DNA of 64,000 nucleotides from Triglochin maritima. Its lineage: Eukaryota; Streptophyta; Magnoliopsida; Alismatales; Juncaginaceae. Position 1 is the stretch's first letter; each line of letters starts with the position of its first letter. Where the stretch lies: NCBI GenBank assembly GCA_963682175.1, contig OY821774.1:40872201-40936200 (forward strand), given 5' to 3'. This document shows positions 22,372-33,027 of this stretch, piece after piece. Made by a program: the position numbers and the translations under genes. Below the pieces are notes generated by a model. That model was not told the DNA's origin. It saw only the letters and a program-made list of their open reading frames with translations, and made no database searches.

Positions 22372-23206
22372 CTTAAGTTTCACAAAAAGAGATTAAGGGC
22401 CCTTGACTACGACAAACTTCCTTATACTAACAGACACAAATTATTTGACTCACTAGGTTCAGGGTGAACTTCTTTAAATGTTTGAGTGCTGAAACCCTAT
22501 GATTACACGCCCCCCGAGGGAAAACCGAGGTGCATCCTAACGACTCGATAAGACCTAAAGCCAGTAAACTAGATATCCTAATGCATCAAGTTCAAGACAA
22601 TTTTGGGAGCTTTCTTTTTACTTTGCCTCTCAACGGTTTTGCACATGCTAAACACACGCAAAATCCACAAGAACATTTTCTTTCGCAAACACATGAAGAT
22701 TTTGAAAGAAATGTGAAAATTTTAAAGCACTAGGCAAGCAAAAGAAGACAAGTCACCCAAGGATCATGACCAGCAGATATATCGATATTAAATGCAGCAC
22801 ACTAACATGACCCTAGCAGTACAAACAAAAGAAAACAAACTCAAAGGAAAACGACTCGACTATGTACACACGTAAAGCACCCCCCACACCTACTTCATGC
22901 ATTGTCCTCAATGAATGTGAGCATGATACTACATGGATTTATGCATGAAAAAGGGAAGATCTCACCAACATTAAGCGCAACAAGAAGTTCATGGTTATAG
23001 TGATGGACACAAACCCGAATTCCCTCAAAACCTGTGAGATACTGAAGAATGTAGACAAATACGTGAAGAAATGTGGCCCAAGTACACAAGGGTTGGGGCC
23101 CACAACATTCAGTGCTCACTCATGGAGTCTTTTGTTACTCTTTTTTTGATTTTTTTATTTTTAACATGATATATACAGCAACAACGATATTCTCATAATG
23201 ATTTGG
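22372..23206 (-). other. 3' remnant of the Athila-like element, non-coding
   Basis: No RT, integrase or other recognisable coding segment is seen between the protease-distal frames and LTR D. A C-run near 22510 (CCCCCCGAGGG) and several short open frames are present without family features. Confidence 0.45.
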
Positions 23207-23719
23207 TCAAGGAACATCAAATGAGATCATCAAGTCATGAGGACCAGAGACTTGCCGAGATGGGCAAACTTCACCAGTACTCTGAGGTGTCATGAAGGGT
23301 GAAAGGTCAAAGTTGAAAGGCTCGAACCCTTCATGATATTGGTTGGGTGTGGGCAACAAAGAATGAAGTTGTGTTGCCTCACTAGGGTTTAGTTGCTCAT
23401 CGAACAAAACCCTCCAACCAATAGGTGGGTGCATCGGAATGAGTTCCTCAAGCTCATTCGATGGATGCAGCAGACCTGCATAACTAAGAATGGGGCTTCT
23501 CCCCCAAGTTATCCAACAAGGACCTCCCACCATCATTTATATCATCAAGCATAAGCTCGGTCGTCGGTGGGTCCTTGTTGGAGTCAAGATGAAGCTCAAA
23601 TGGCTCAATGGCCATGGGACATGAGGTAGAGACACCTTCTGGTATAAGCATATGATGAAGTGTCTAACTCTCACTAGTACTCTCAACTGAATCATGCAAC
23701 GAACACTCCTTTTGGACAT
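23207..23719 (-). pseudogene. Protease-distal ORF fragments of the Athila-like element, function unknown
   Basis: Two short frames (23719-23537 and 23536-23207) follow the protease in a broken reading frame. The second has SNELEELIPMHPPIGWRVLF and LNPSEATQLHSLLPTPNQ segments. They do not resemble the RT N-terminus that normally follows here. They could be a linker region or unrelated filler captured by a non-autonomous element. Confidence 0.4.
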
Positions 23720-25386
23720 TTATGTTTGATGTCAGCTCACTCTGTTGCATTGCAAAGACAGACAATGAGTTTTCGCTGGGTCCACAAACATTCTCAATGG
23801 GTTGCATTGGTGTTAGGGGTGTTCGTTGATTTTGTTGTGCTTTCTCCAATTGGCGGATGAGATTTAGATTTAAAGGTTGATACATGGGCTCCTGTTGCCT
23901 ACCAGAGTTGAACACATGAAACTCGGCACTCATGTTACCGAATGAGAGCTTCATGAGACCATTTCTATAATTAACTAAGGCGTTGGAAGTTGCCAGAAAT
24001 GGTCTACCCAAAATCAAAGGTATTTGAGAGTGGGTGTTCGCAACATGATTGGTATCGAGGACAACAAAATCGACTGGAAATATAAAATCTCCAACTTTGA
24101 TAAGCACGTCCTCGATAATCCCTTTTGGAATACGAATGGATCTATCTGCCAATTGGATGGTGATCTTAGTTGGTTTCAATTCTCCCAAATTTAATTGTTG
24201 ATAAACAGAAAATGGGAGGAGGTTGACCGCTGATCCTAAATCAAGCAAAACATTACTCATGCTAGTGTCCCCTATCGTACACTGAATAGTAGGACACCCA
24301 GGGTCCTTGTATTTTGTGTAGGCAGGATTGGACAAAAGTGAGCTTACGTTTGCAGCCAAGAATGCTTTCTTAGAAACATTGGTCTTCCTCTTGGTTGTGC
24401 AGAGATCCTTCAACACTTTGGCATATTGAGGTATTTGTTGGATGACATCCAACAAGGGGATGTTAACCTTCACTTGCTTAAACACCTCTAATATCTTGTC
24501 CATTGTGTCACTCTGCTTTTTGGTTAACCTACTTGGATAGGGAGCTTTTGGCAGGTAGGTTTTCTGCTGTGCCTGAGAAGGAAGCCTTTGTGTATTACCC
24601 TCACCCACAACCTCTTCTTCACCACCATTCCCACTAAAGGGCTGCATAGATGGTGGTGGTGGTGGTGGCAAGGAAATGTGATTGTCAACCTGCTTTCCAT
24701 TCTTTAAGGTCACAATGGAATTGACATGGTGAGCAGGTTCCTCCACATGGTTCACTTGCCTCCCCCGAGGTACCACATTCTCATTTTGCATGTGTTGTTG
24801 CTGGTACATGCGGGGGTTAGCCTCAGGCTGACTAGGAAAAGACCCTCTCTCTCTTTCATGTACAGATTGAGCCAATTGGCTCATCTGAAGCTCTAGAGAT
24901 TTAATGGTCTGCTGATTTGAAGTGAGAACCTGACTTGTGGATGACATAAAAAATTTCACAGAGTTCTCAAGTCTACGAAAGCGAATTAAACCGGGTTTCA
25001 AAGTTGTTAGAATTTGGGAAACCTGGTGGATTGGTGCTTGGAACTTGGGGTTGTTGATATGAATGAGCATGCATGGGAGGTTGGTATGATTGGTTAGGTG
25101 GTCGAGAGGAGTTTGAAGGACCACCCGGGGCATTATTTTGGTTCCATGAAAAATTGAGGTGGTTCCTCCATCCAAGATTATAAGATGATGAGTATGGGTC
25201 ATTCCTAGCTCTGTCATAGATGGCGTTGACATGTCCCATCTCAGGAGGAATGGATTTACACTCGCTTTCTACATGACATATCCTACCACATGAATGACAG
25301 GGAACTCGACCAGATGTGGACATGTGAGGTGCAATTTGTTGGTTTTGGAGCTCAATCGAATCCATACGGCGTATTAAGGCCGCCAT
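23664..25386 (-). pseudogene. Athila-like zinc knuckle and protease region, frameshifted
   Basis: The upstream frame (25386-24973) carries the knuckle CHSCGRICHVESEC and a Pro/Asn-rich linker. A change of frame near 24975-25000 is needed to enter the second frame (to 23664), which has the Gag-pol linker coiled region (SLELQMSQLAQSVHERE), the conserved block LPKAPYPSRL, and the protease core LLDLGSAVNLLPFSVYQQL with VILGRPFLAT-like ILGRPFLATSNAL. The active site is DLG, typical of Athila/Tat elements rather than DSG/DTG. The protease would mature Gag. This copy cannot make one continuous product. Confidence 0.88.
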
Positions 25387-26331
25387 ACGTGACTCGGTGG
25401 CCGTAGTGGTATCGATAGAAAATGCGGTACCCGATCTAGTCGAGTTTGCATTCGCGATCCTCGCTCCTATACTAGATGATGCAGGTGGTTCCCTTACACT
25501 CTCTCATTGCATTGTTTTCTCAGCAAGGTCTTCTAGGAAAGTCTATGCCTCCCTTTCATCCTTTCCCAGGAACTCTCCTTGACACATGGACTCAAGGAGC
25601 GTTCGGGATGGGATGTGAAGACCCTCGTAAACAATATGACAAAGACGCCACAACTCAATGCCATGGTGAGGGCATGAGGATAGTAGCTCCTTGAACCTCT
25701 CTAAGTATGCATGGAATGATTCGGTCTCATGTTGATAGAACGAATTGATTTCGTTCCTCAATTTTTGAGTCCGATGATTTGGAAAGTATTTCTTGAGGAA
25801 TGCAGATTGAAACTCATCCCAAGTCCTAAAGGCATTCGCCTGGTTGCTGTACAACCACTTCTTGGCGTCATCCTTTAGCGCAAAGGGGACAAGCCTAAGA
25901 TGGATGGAGTTTGTGCTAAGTTGTTGCAGCTTGAACATAGCACAGACATTCTCAAATTCCTTGAGAAAGATATAGGGGTCACCTTTCCCAGTGAAATGAG
26001 GGAGCATGGAGATAAACTGGGGCTTAACCTCAAAATGGTTCCCATTAGCCTCTGGCAATACGATGCATGATGGTAGAGTAGTACGGCTCGGGTAGCATCG
26101 ATCATGTAGAGGTATGGGAGCGACAACTAGAAGCACATGTCGAACAGGTGGGTCCAGCAACTGCTCCTCACGGAAATTAGAAGTCATTGAACCCGGACTG
26201 TGTGCGACACGAGAGGAGGAAGGCGTCGAGAAGTCGACTACCGAAGCAGGGTTGACAACGCGCCTCGTCAAACGACCACTCTCGTCTCGTGTCCACGAAA
26301 GCATGCACAAAAGTGCACACACACAAACCAA
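25387..26331 (-). pseudogene. Athila-like gag with two Trp-to-stop changes
   Basis: The frame holds the retrotransposon Gag domain: FTGKGDPYIFLKEFENVC, LVPFALKDDAKKWLYS, FLKKYFPNHRTQKLRNEI, and FHAYLERFKELLSSCPHHG. It stops at 25543. The next in-frame stretch (ending TMQ) is followed by a second stop near 25500, and then the frame runs on to the knuckle. Both stops sit where related elements have Trp, fitting G-to-A changes (TGG to TAG and TGG to TGA). The true start is probably an ATG inside the long N-terminal extension. The leader-side extension reaches a poly-G tract. Confidence 0.85.
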
Positions 26332-26367
26332 AACTTTTTTTTTGAAGAATGTGCGTAGATGAGAAGA

Positions 26368-26368
<1 letters not shown>

Positions 26369-26398
<30 letters not shown>
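26369..26398. repeat. Perfect 30-bp poly-G run (poly-C on the element's sense strand)
   Basis: Thirty consecutive G on the plus strand lie in the leader/Gag-upstream part of the Athila-like element, which is on the other strand. Runs this long are rare and unstable and may form quadruplexes. The length may also be affected by sequencing error. Confidence 0.85.
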
Positions 26399-26400
<2 letters not shown>

Positions 26401-27375
26401 ATAGGAGAGAAAGAATGACTCAGGAGAGAATGAGAAGTCCTTATGCTACGGCGGATGTGTACATGTAGAAGCACACAAGCAAACAAGGCTCAAGCAATCC
26501 TAAGGTCGATATAGGTCCTTACAGCTAGACGACGCCTAACTGCGAGGTCACACGGCCTCAACATGCCTCACCTCCCTACGACGAGGACCACAAAGCCCAG
26601 AAAGTGAGCCAAGATCTAGGGATCTCGTCTCTCCTACTATCGACAAAGTGGGCAACACCGATCAGGTCATGACGGTCGGGACCGGATCACTCTCCTAATG
26701 CGCCCGAAACCTTTAGGGTCAATGTCTTCTTGATTTTAAAAATTAGGCTCTTTATTAGTGTGGTTTGTGGGGCGAAGGAAAGGGTGATGAAATCCCCCAC
26801 CTTATCTTTTACGGGACAACCCCTCCTTAGTAGCATTTTGGAGTCTAAATCTAGCAATCAACTCTCCAAACAAACGCTCAACTCACACTTGTTTCAATGC
26901 ACTCCCTACTAACTAATGCATGTTCATACGAAATGCATGAATGAGAGTAAAAGGTGTGTACCTCACGCAAGCACTCAGCAACTGAAAATAAAGCTAAAAT
27001 GAAAGACAATCTATATGCCTAAGTCACATACATGATGCATGACCTAAACAAAAAGAATGCCTAATATTTTGCTTTGAGTTTTAGGGTCCAAGTTGCTTAA
27101 AGGAGGTTTGATTATTGATCTCGGAATAAACTATAAGTCAAAATATGCTAAATCAAGTCCCAGATCACTACATCAATTATGTAAACACGCCACAGAAATA
27201 AGAGAGTAAAATGAGCTCACCAGACCGCTGCTTGGCGGTCTAAAGTGCCCAGAATGCCTCCAAATTTCTCCAGGTATTTCTCCTGGTGACTCCAAGTCTC
27301 CTGAAACAAAGAAAAACTACAAAACACAAATTAAATCCACTCGAATTATCCAAACAAGAGTCTTGACTGACACCT
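26399..27375 (-). other. Leader of the Athila-like element
   Basis: Non-coding sequence lies between gag and the primer site. Its part at about 26480-26910 is clearly related, in inverted orientation, to 56860-58935 (shared GGTGGGGGATTTCATCACCC and GCATTAGTTAGTAGG). It includes a dyad AGACCGC-N6-GCGGTCT at 27222-27241. Confidence 0.7.
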
Positions 27376-27392
27376 CCCCGGCAACGGCGCCA
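27376..27392 (-). other. Primer-binding site (tRNA-Asp type)
   Basis: The minus strand reads TGGCGCCGTTGCCGGGG, the site usual for Athila/Tat elements, six bases from the LTR end. Confidence 0.93.
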
Positions 27393-27398
27393 AAAACT

Positions 27399-28781
27399 TG
27401 ATTGAACGTTTTATATTAAACCGCAAGTGCATGGCCGCGTTGAAGCGGTGGCAAATACGGGTCGTCCTCAGGGAGGTGAGCAGCCTCTCGTTTGCACGAA
27501 ATCAAGTGGCAAAATTATGGAAGATAGTTTGATTATGCTACGTTACGCTACGCTACACTACGAAATACGAAATGTGAAAGAAAGCAACAAACGATTAACT
27601 AAAACTTAACTAAGAATGAAAGAAGAGTGCTGGAATTCAGAAATGGGAAAACCCTTAAGGGGTGGAGTGAGTGCACACATGCAAAGAGGCGGGTGTTGAA
27701 CACATTCTTTAAGCACAAATGAAGGTGGTGTTATCATGCATAGGAAGTGTCTAAATGTTATGGCAAAATCTATCAATCTATTCATCAACGTAGTTGATTA
27801 ACATTTACATATACAAGTTGTTTATTTCAGAACCTAAACAAGCATGAGAGGTGTCTAATCATTTTGGCAAAATTCATCAAGTTATAAATTCTATCCTAAA
27901 TAAGCAAGCATACATTCATGTTTTATCAACACATTGGAAATAAAGCATTCATTCCATTCTCTAATGCATGTATGAACATCTACTCCACCCCCCAAAGGGG
28001 ATGGAACTACTCACTACACATTACACTAATTATTAAACTAAGCAAAGAAAGCATATTAACTAAGCTACTAGAACTAATGAAATGAAATTAAACAAAGTAA
28101 AACAAACAACAAGAAACAAACAACATAATGAAGAAACTTTTATTAACAAATGACTCACATTTCAAGTAGCATCCTCCTACTTTAGTGTGTGCTTCAATGC
28201 CTCACTTCTAGTAGGAAGAATAGTCACCCAAAATATGGAGTGATTACAATAGAAGGTGAAAAATTCTATTTATAGCCAAAGAAAAAGGCAATCTGGGACA
28301 ATCCCCCGATGTGGGACTAAACAAATACCACAAATGACCTAAACATCCTCTAATACATGTGCTGGAGAAATCTGAGCAGATCCAGAGTGATCTGGACCGC
28401 CAATTGGCGGTCCATAAGCTTTGGATCGAGTTGGAATTGTTTGTGGGCTTTTCTTGATATATTTGCTGGTCTTGGATGCATTCACTTGGTTTGTTGGAGC
28501 TCCAACCTGAATCAAATTGCTAAAATACTCCCCATGGTGGTGTGGAGTATTCTGTTTTGCTATTAGGTCATTCTGTCTTGCATTCAGGTCCTTCTCCCTT
28601 GCATCTTAGTCCCCAGATCTCACAATTCAGTCATTTTTCCCAGCTTCTGGGTCCTTTTATGCTTTATCTTTTCAAACCTATTTATTCCTGAAAACTAAAC
28701 ATAAAACTCGTAACATAGCATTGTTAATGTGAAAGATAATGTATATAAGATACAAATATAAGCATGAAATGATGTCAATCA
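27399..28781 (-). repeat. LTR of the Athila-like element (1,383 bp)
   Basis: The ends are TGATTGACATC (28781, minus strand) and CGTTCAATCA (27399), a 7-bp inverted repeat with TG...CA. A TATA box (GGCTATAAATAG) lies at about 28261-28273 on the minus strand. About 120 bp upstream is a perfect 20-bp palindrome at 28394-28413. It is inserted in an older T1 LTR, whose remainder (copy B) starts at 28782. Confidence 0.85.
28394..28413. promoter_or_regulatory. Perfect 20-bp palindrome
   Basis: GGACCGCCAATTGGCGGTCC equals its own reverse complement. It lies upstream of the LTR TATA box. The same GACCGC-N6-GCGGTC dyad recurs at 27222-27241, and twice (once with one arm changed) in the copia element at 52753-52793. 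Confidence 0.7.
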
Positions 28782-30187
28782 ACAGACGATCGATTCTTAA
28801 GGAGAAAAATTCTCCTTAACCGATCGGACGAACCCGCGTCTAATGCCATTCGGTTAACCGAAAATATCGGAACTGGACATTGTTCGGTCGATCGTTCCTG
28901 GTTCGGTATACCAAACTAGAATTCCAGGCACTTTGGTCAAGTTTGGTCAATCAACTCTGACCATCCGTTCCACGTTCGGTTGACCGATCCACAGAACCTT
29001 CGGTCGACCGAACCAAAAACGGATTACCGAACTTTTACCCGATTTTGCCTTTTCAAATTTTGGATTTATTTCCAGCAAAATTTGGACTTTAGGGGGTTTT
29101 AAAAAATTCACAACTTATGCAATATATTATCATATGCAACAATAAATTATTGCACCCCATAATATATGCATCTCATATGAATTTATCATGATTCTAATTA
29201 TGTTATATATCACAATATAATTGATTTTACTTGTTCACCCAATGTGTCATATTTTCTACATGAAACCCGACACACCTTATGAACTCAAAATTCTCATTTC
29301 TTGTTTCCCAGTTTTGTGGTGTGACCTATGGGAGGATCTAAACTAAGTTGTCAGTGATATTAAGAGCTTAATATCACAAGCTATAAGCGGTATCTAGCTA
29401 CACATTACAACTTCCAATTTGTTAGATGTCTTAATTCCACTCGAACCAAAACCCGATCCATTTAGTGATGGAGTGCACCACTTGTGTCCGTCCCTTGCCT
29501 CATGATATTAAGAATACACACAAAGTAGTATTGTGTCATCTTTGTATTAGTATTCATTTCTTGATCTCTTTAAGCTAGTTATAAATGTGACTTAACTCAA
29601 ATCACATTGTGCACATTATAACTTTGCTTTATCAAGGGGCCCACTAATATCATTACTCAATTAAGAGGGGCAATGATAATCTTTTGACTAACTATCTTCT
29701 CCAACAAAAGTCATACTTAACCAACCAATGCCTTCACACTACACTTATCGATAGCTCAAGACACCAGTCTAATCAAGCATTTCTTAAGTGATCGGATATA
29801 AGTCTCATATCAAAGGACCAAGGACACAGTAAAACATTAATGACACAGAAAACACAATTCTATAATGTTTTACTTATTAGGTCTATTCAGTATACAAAAG
29901 TAGTATTTTCTTCTTTTGTGTACCCGTGTTGTCACTCACTTGTAGAGCTACAATGTTCTATGACCAACACGACAATCTTAACTCGGTAATTAATGTCCCA
30001 TGTTAATTACCATGATTGCGAATACCTTTTGTTTTATGTAAACCATTATCTTTTAGAGCTCTACGGTTAAGGACCAAGAGTCTCTTCCTTAACACTTCTA
30101 AAAGACGAATAAAATAGACAATGAACAAAATGATTTCTCATTCAATTCATAATAATTGACATTTAAAAGTAAAACTTTTAGAACACA
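28782..30187 (-). repeat. LTR family T1, copy B (truncated at left)
   Basis: It matches copy A in inverted orientation from the box array (about 28786-29030) to the LTR start TGTGTTCTAAA at 30187. The promoter half is missing where the Athila-like LTR abuts. Copies A, B and C share long stretches such as CACTTGTGTCCGTCCCTTGC and AATTAAGAGGGGCAATGA. Confidence 0.82.
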
Positions 30188-30494
30188 TTCCCTTCACGTT
30201 TGCCATATGATAAAACATGTTTTGCATATCTAGAAGTGGTGTGGGATTTACATCAACAATATCTATCTCCTGATCCTCCATCTCAACCTCTATCTCATCA
30301 CTAGCTGCCTCTTCAACATGTCCATCCTCTGATTCTAACTCTACTACGTATGTTTCATAATGATTAAAGTCCATTGGTGTGTGATGTGAGGGCACAAATA
30401 CAAAGTTAGGAACTAGGGATGGAGGATCTACTTCGTATTGGCTACATGTCAGTGGCATCACCCAAGAATCCTCAATCAACTGACTTGTTTGCAA
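30188..30494 (-). pseudogene. Unknown acidic ORF fragment cut by the LTR
   Basis: An open frame starts at 30494 (MQTSQLIEDSWVMPLT) and runs into the LTR at 30187. It has a very acidic middle (VVELESEDGHVEEAASDE). I do not recognise it. It may be the end of a host or transposon gene interrupted by the LTR, or a chance frame. Confidence 0.25.
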
Positions 30495-31319
30495 AACAGG
30501 AAAAGTTTTGGGTTGTTTCTAAACAAACAATACAACAATCTTCATACTAATAAAAGAAGATCACATCAGTTCCATGCTTTGATCATCAAACACATTAAAA
30601 TAATCACATTTTCCATATGGTGGTCACTTGCATGTTAACGTCAAATCAAATGTTTTTTTGGAAGGCCATTAAGTGCATAATTTTTTTCACAAAACTCATC
30701 ATATTGCATTTCACAAGTAACTTTCATCATCCATTTGTACAACCTTCATATTTAGGATTGATGTCTTTGAATTGGACAACCACATAGAATAAAACTAGTA
30801 CAAAACTCGTACCGGAACTCATTAGTAGGACTGTACAAAATATACTATCATACATGAAATGAAAACAAATTAATAAATAATCTCGAATTTCAAATGCATA
30901 CCTATACAACATAAACAACAAAACATCAACAATATTTTGCACGAAACACATCAACAACAATAAAATATATATACCAAAGTATATGATGGTATTAATGTAA
31001 AACCAAAACAAATAAAAATGCACTAAAGTGACATACCAAAAAAAGATGAACAAAATCCTAACATTGGGAGGAAAAAGGGAAGGTGGGGTGAGTTAGGGTT
31101 TGGGCGAGGGTTTTAAGTGAATTGAAAACAAATGTAAATGATATTGTGGATGTTGTTTTTATGAAAGGTAAAACCGAAAAGGGCAATACAATGCCATTTT
31201 TGTTTAATAAAAAATGTATTTTAGGTGTCGTTTCTTACATCATATTTTGTCAAACAAGTTTGTAGATCTTATATTATACTAATTTCTTTTTCATGATTAT
31301 TTCAAAAAATATCCTTAAA
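30495..31319. other. Non-coding, AT-rich debris
   Basis: I see no supported gene. A minus-strand frame (31053-30727) is hydrophobic and low-complexity and looks spurious. Confidence 0.5.
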
Positions 31320-32340
31320 ATGATCTTCCTAACCATTAGGTGTTTTAAGGTTTGGAACACTTCTCACATCTTTGAGAGTGCGAGCATGTCTCCCATGATA
31401 TGATCCTATAAGGCATCCACTCGTTCGTTGATGATTTGGATATGTTCCTGTGTCTGTGCTTGGTGATCCATGGGTGTGAAGGTCATTGTTGCCTTTATCT
31501 CTTACAACAGATCTGGGGAGAGCATCTTGTCACTTCCTCCGATCGTACTGGAACTTTCTGATACCACTTCGTTAGGAATCCAATGTGGATTCCAATCTAA
31601 CCCACTAAGTAGCCACTGAAGACAGAGGATTTTGACCGAGTCGACACTTTGACTCGATCGTTTAGGCTCTCATTTGGAGAACTTCTAGCATCTTCAGACT
31701 CTAACAAGATCTTTCAAGGAATCTCAACCTCCATAACACCAAGTTTTGGGTAGAAGATGATACCAATTTTCTCGATTTTATTCTATTTATACTCTCCAAG
31801 GAAAACCCCCTTTCAAGTATAGAGATGGATGAGAAAACTCTACCTAAATCTAAGTACAAGTTTAAGCATACTATGTAGATCTTAAACAAAGCTAATTAAG
31901 AGTCCTTATAAGCTTAACAACAATTACAATAAGAAATATCTAGGAATTTCTGAAAATATGTGGGAGAGGAGATCCACACCATTAGGTCCTTAATTCGCAG
32001 CCAATGTTGGATAATTGGTAGCTTCAACCGGAGCGAACCTGACCCGCCCAATACTAAAATAAGTCATAAGCTCCTAGCTGTCAAATCTTCTCATATTTGA
32101 TGCAATAGTAACTCAGACCTACACAATCAAACATACGATATGTCTTTCCCTCCTTTCTTCTCATATCCCAACTTTTGGATTATTTTAGCCCGATCTGAAT
32201 TAAGCTCTTAACAAAACCCCAGTTTCCCAGACATCATCGCTATAATTTGTCTGAAGGAAATGATGCATTTTCTACTGAAAATTTGAAACTCCCACCTAAG
32301 GGTGGATTGGGCGGGGTGGGTTAAGTGAGTTTAGATTTTT
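31320..32340 (-). mobile_element. Fragment of a gypsy-type element: gag start, primer site and LTR
   Basis: On the minus strand TGGTATCAGA at 31566-31557 looks like an initiator tRNA-Met primer site. About 90 bases later a short frame begins MTFTPMDHQAQTQEHIQ, similar to Gag N-termini, and is soon broken by stops. The sequence to the right (about 31570-32340) is probably the LTR, but I could not fix its ends. Confidence 0.5.
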
Positions 32341-33027
32341 CATTTTTAGATACTAGCAAGTTCATTATCATAGACAAGAAGATTTTGCCTTGCGAAAAAA
32401 TAGAACAAAAATTATAATTTTATTGATCTATTAGTAAAGCAAACTTCAAACTGAAGGTAAAAAGTTCATTTGGTTCTCCATGTGTCAGAACTATTGTCAT
32501 TCTTCTAATACGAGCATTCATCTCGTGAAAGAAGTATCAAATCAAGACAAAATGGAGGTTGTGATTTTCTTGTGTTATTCTATTTGTTAAAATGATTTTA
32601 AAAGTATTATGATTTAATCTCATGTCTGTTTTTGTGGTTGGACAAAATATCGAGTTATTGATCCAAATTTCATGAATTCTCGATCACATGAAGCATGAAA
32701 AGAAATAGTTACATATTTAGTAGTGCTTCTAAAATTGAATGATATATATCTCATGCAACTTTGTATTGATTCACTTGCTTAGTATAAGTTATATGAATTC
32801 TTAGTATCATGTTGATTAAAAGAGTATTTGTAAAGTAGTTCAAGCATGTGATTAATACTTGTTAATTTTGATGCATCACATGATCATTCACAACCAATAC
32901 GAGCATTCATCTCGTGAGCACATAATATCCATCTTGATAGATGTATATATAGAACAATGTGCTACAGTATAGTGGAATTTGAATCACCATGTTACAATGT
33001 GATCATTGTTATTGAAAATGATATGCA

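Larger units (their letters stand above)
22372..28781 (-). mobile_element. Athila-like Ty3/gypsy element without RT (Gag and protease only)
   Basis: Read on the minus strand: LTR 28781-27399, primer site 27392-27376 (tRNA-Asp type), a leader of about 1 kb, gag (about 26330-25390), zinc knuckle, protease (about 25230-23660), then non-RT sequence to the junction with LTR copy D at 22371. No 3' LTR is found, so the element is truncated there. No reverse transcriptase, RNase H or integrase motif is visible in any frame. Several stops and a frameshift break the coding part. Confidence 0.85.

Noticed and set aside
30727..31053. 108-codon hydrophobic frame on the minus strand
   Set aside because: Low-complexity Phe/Leu/Tyr composition from AT-rich DNA, with no motif.
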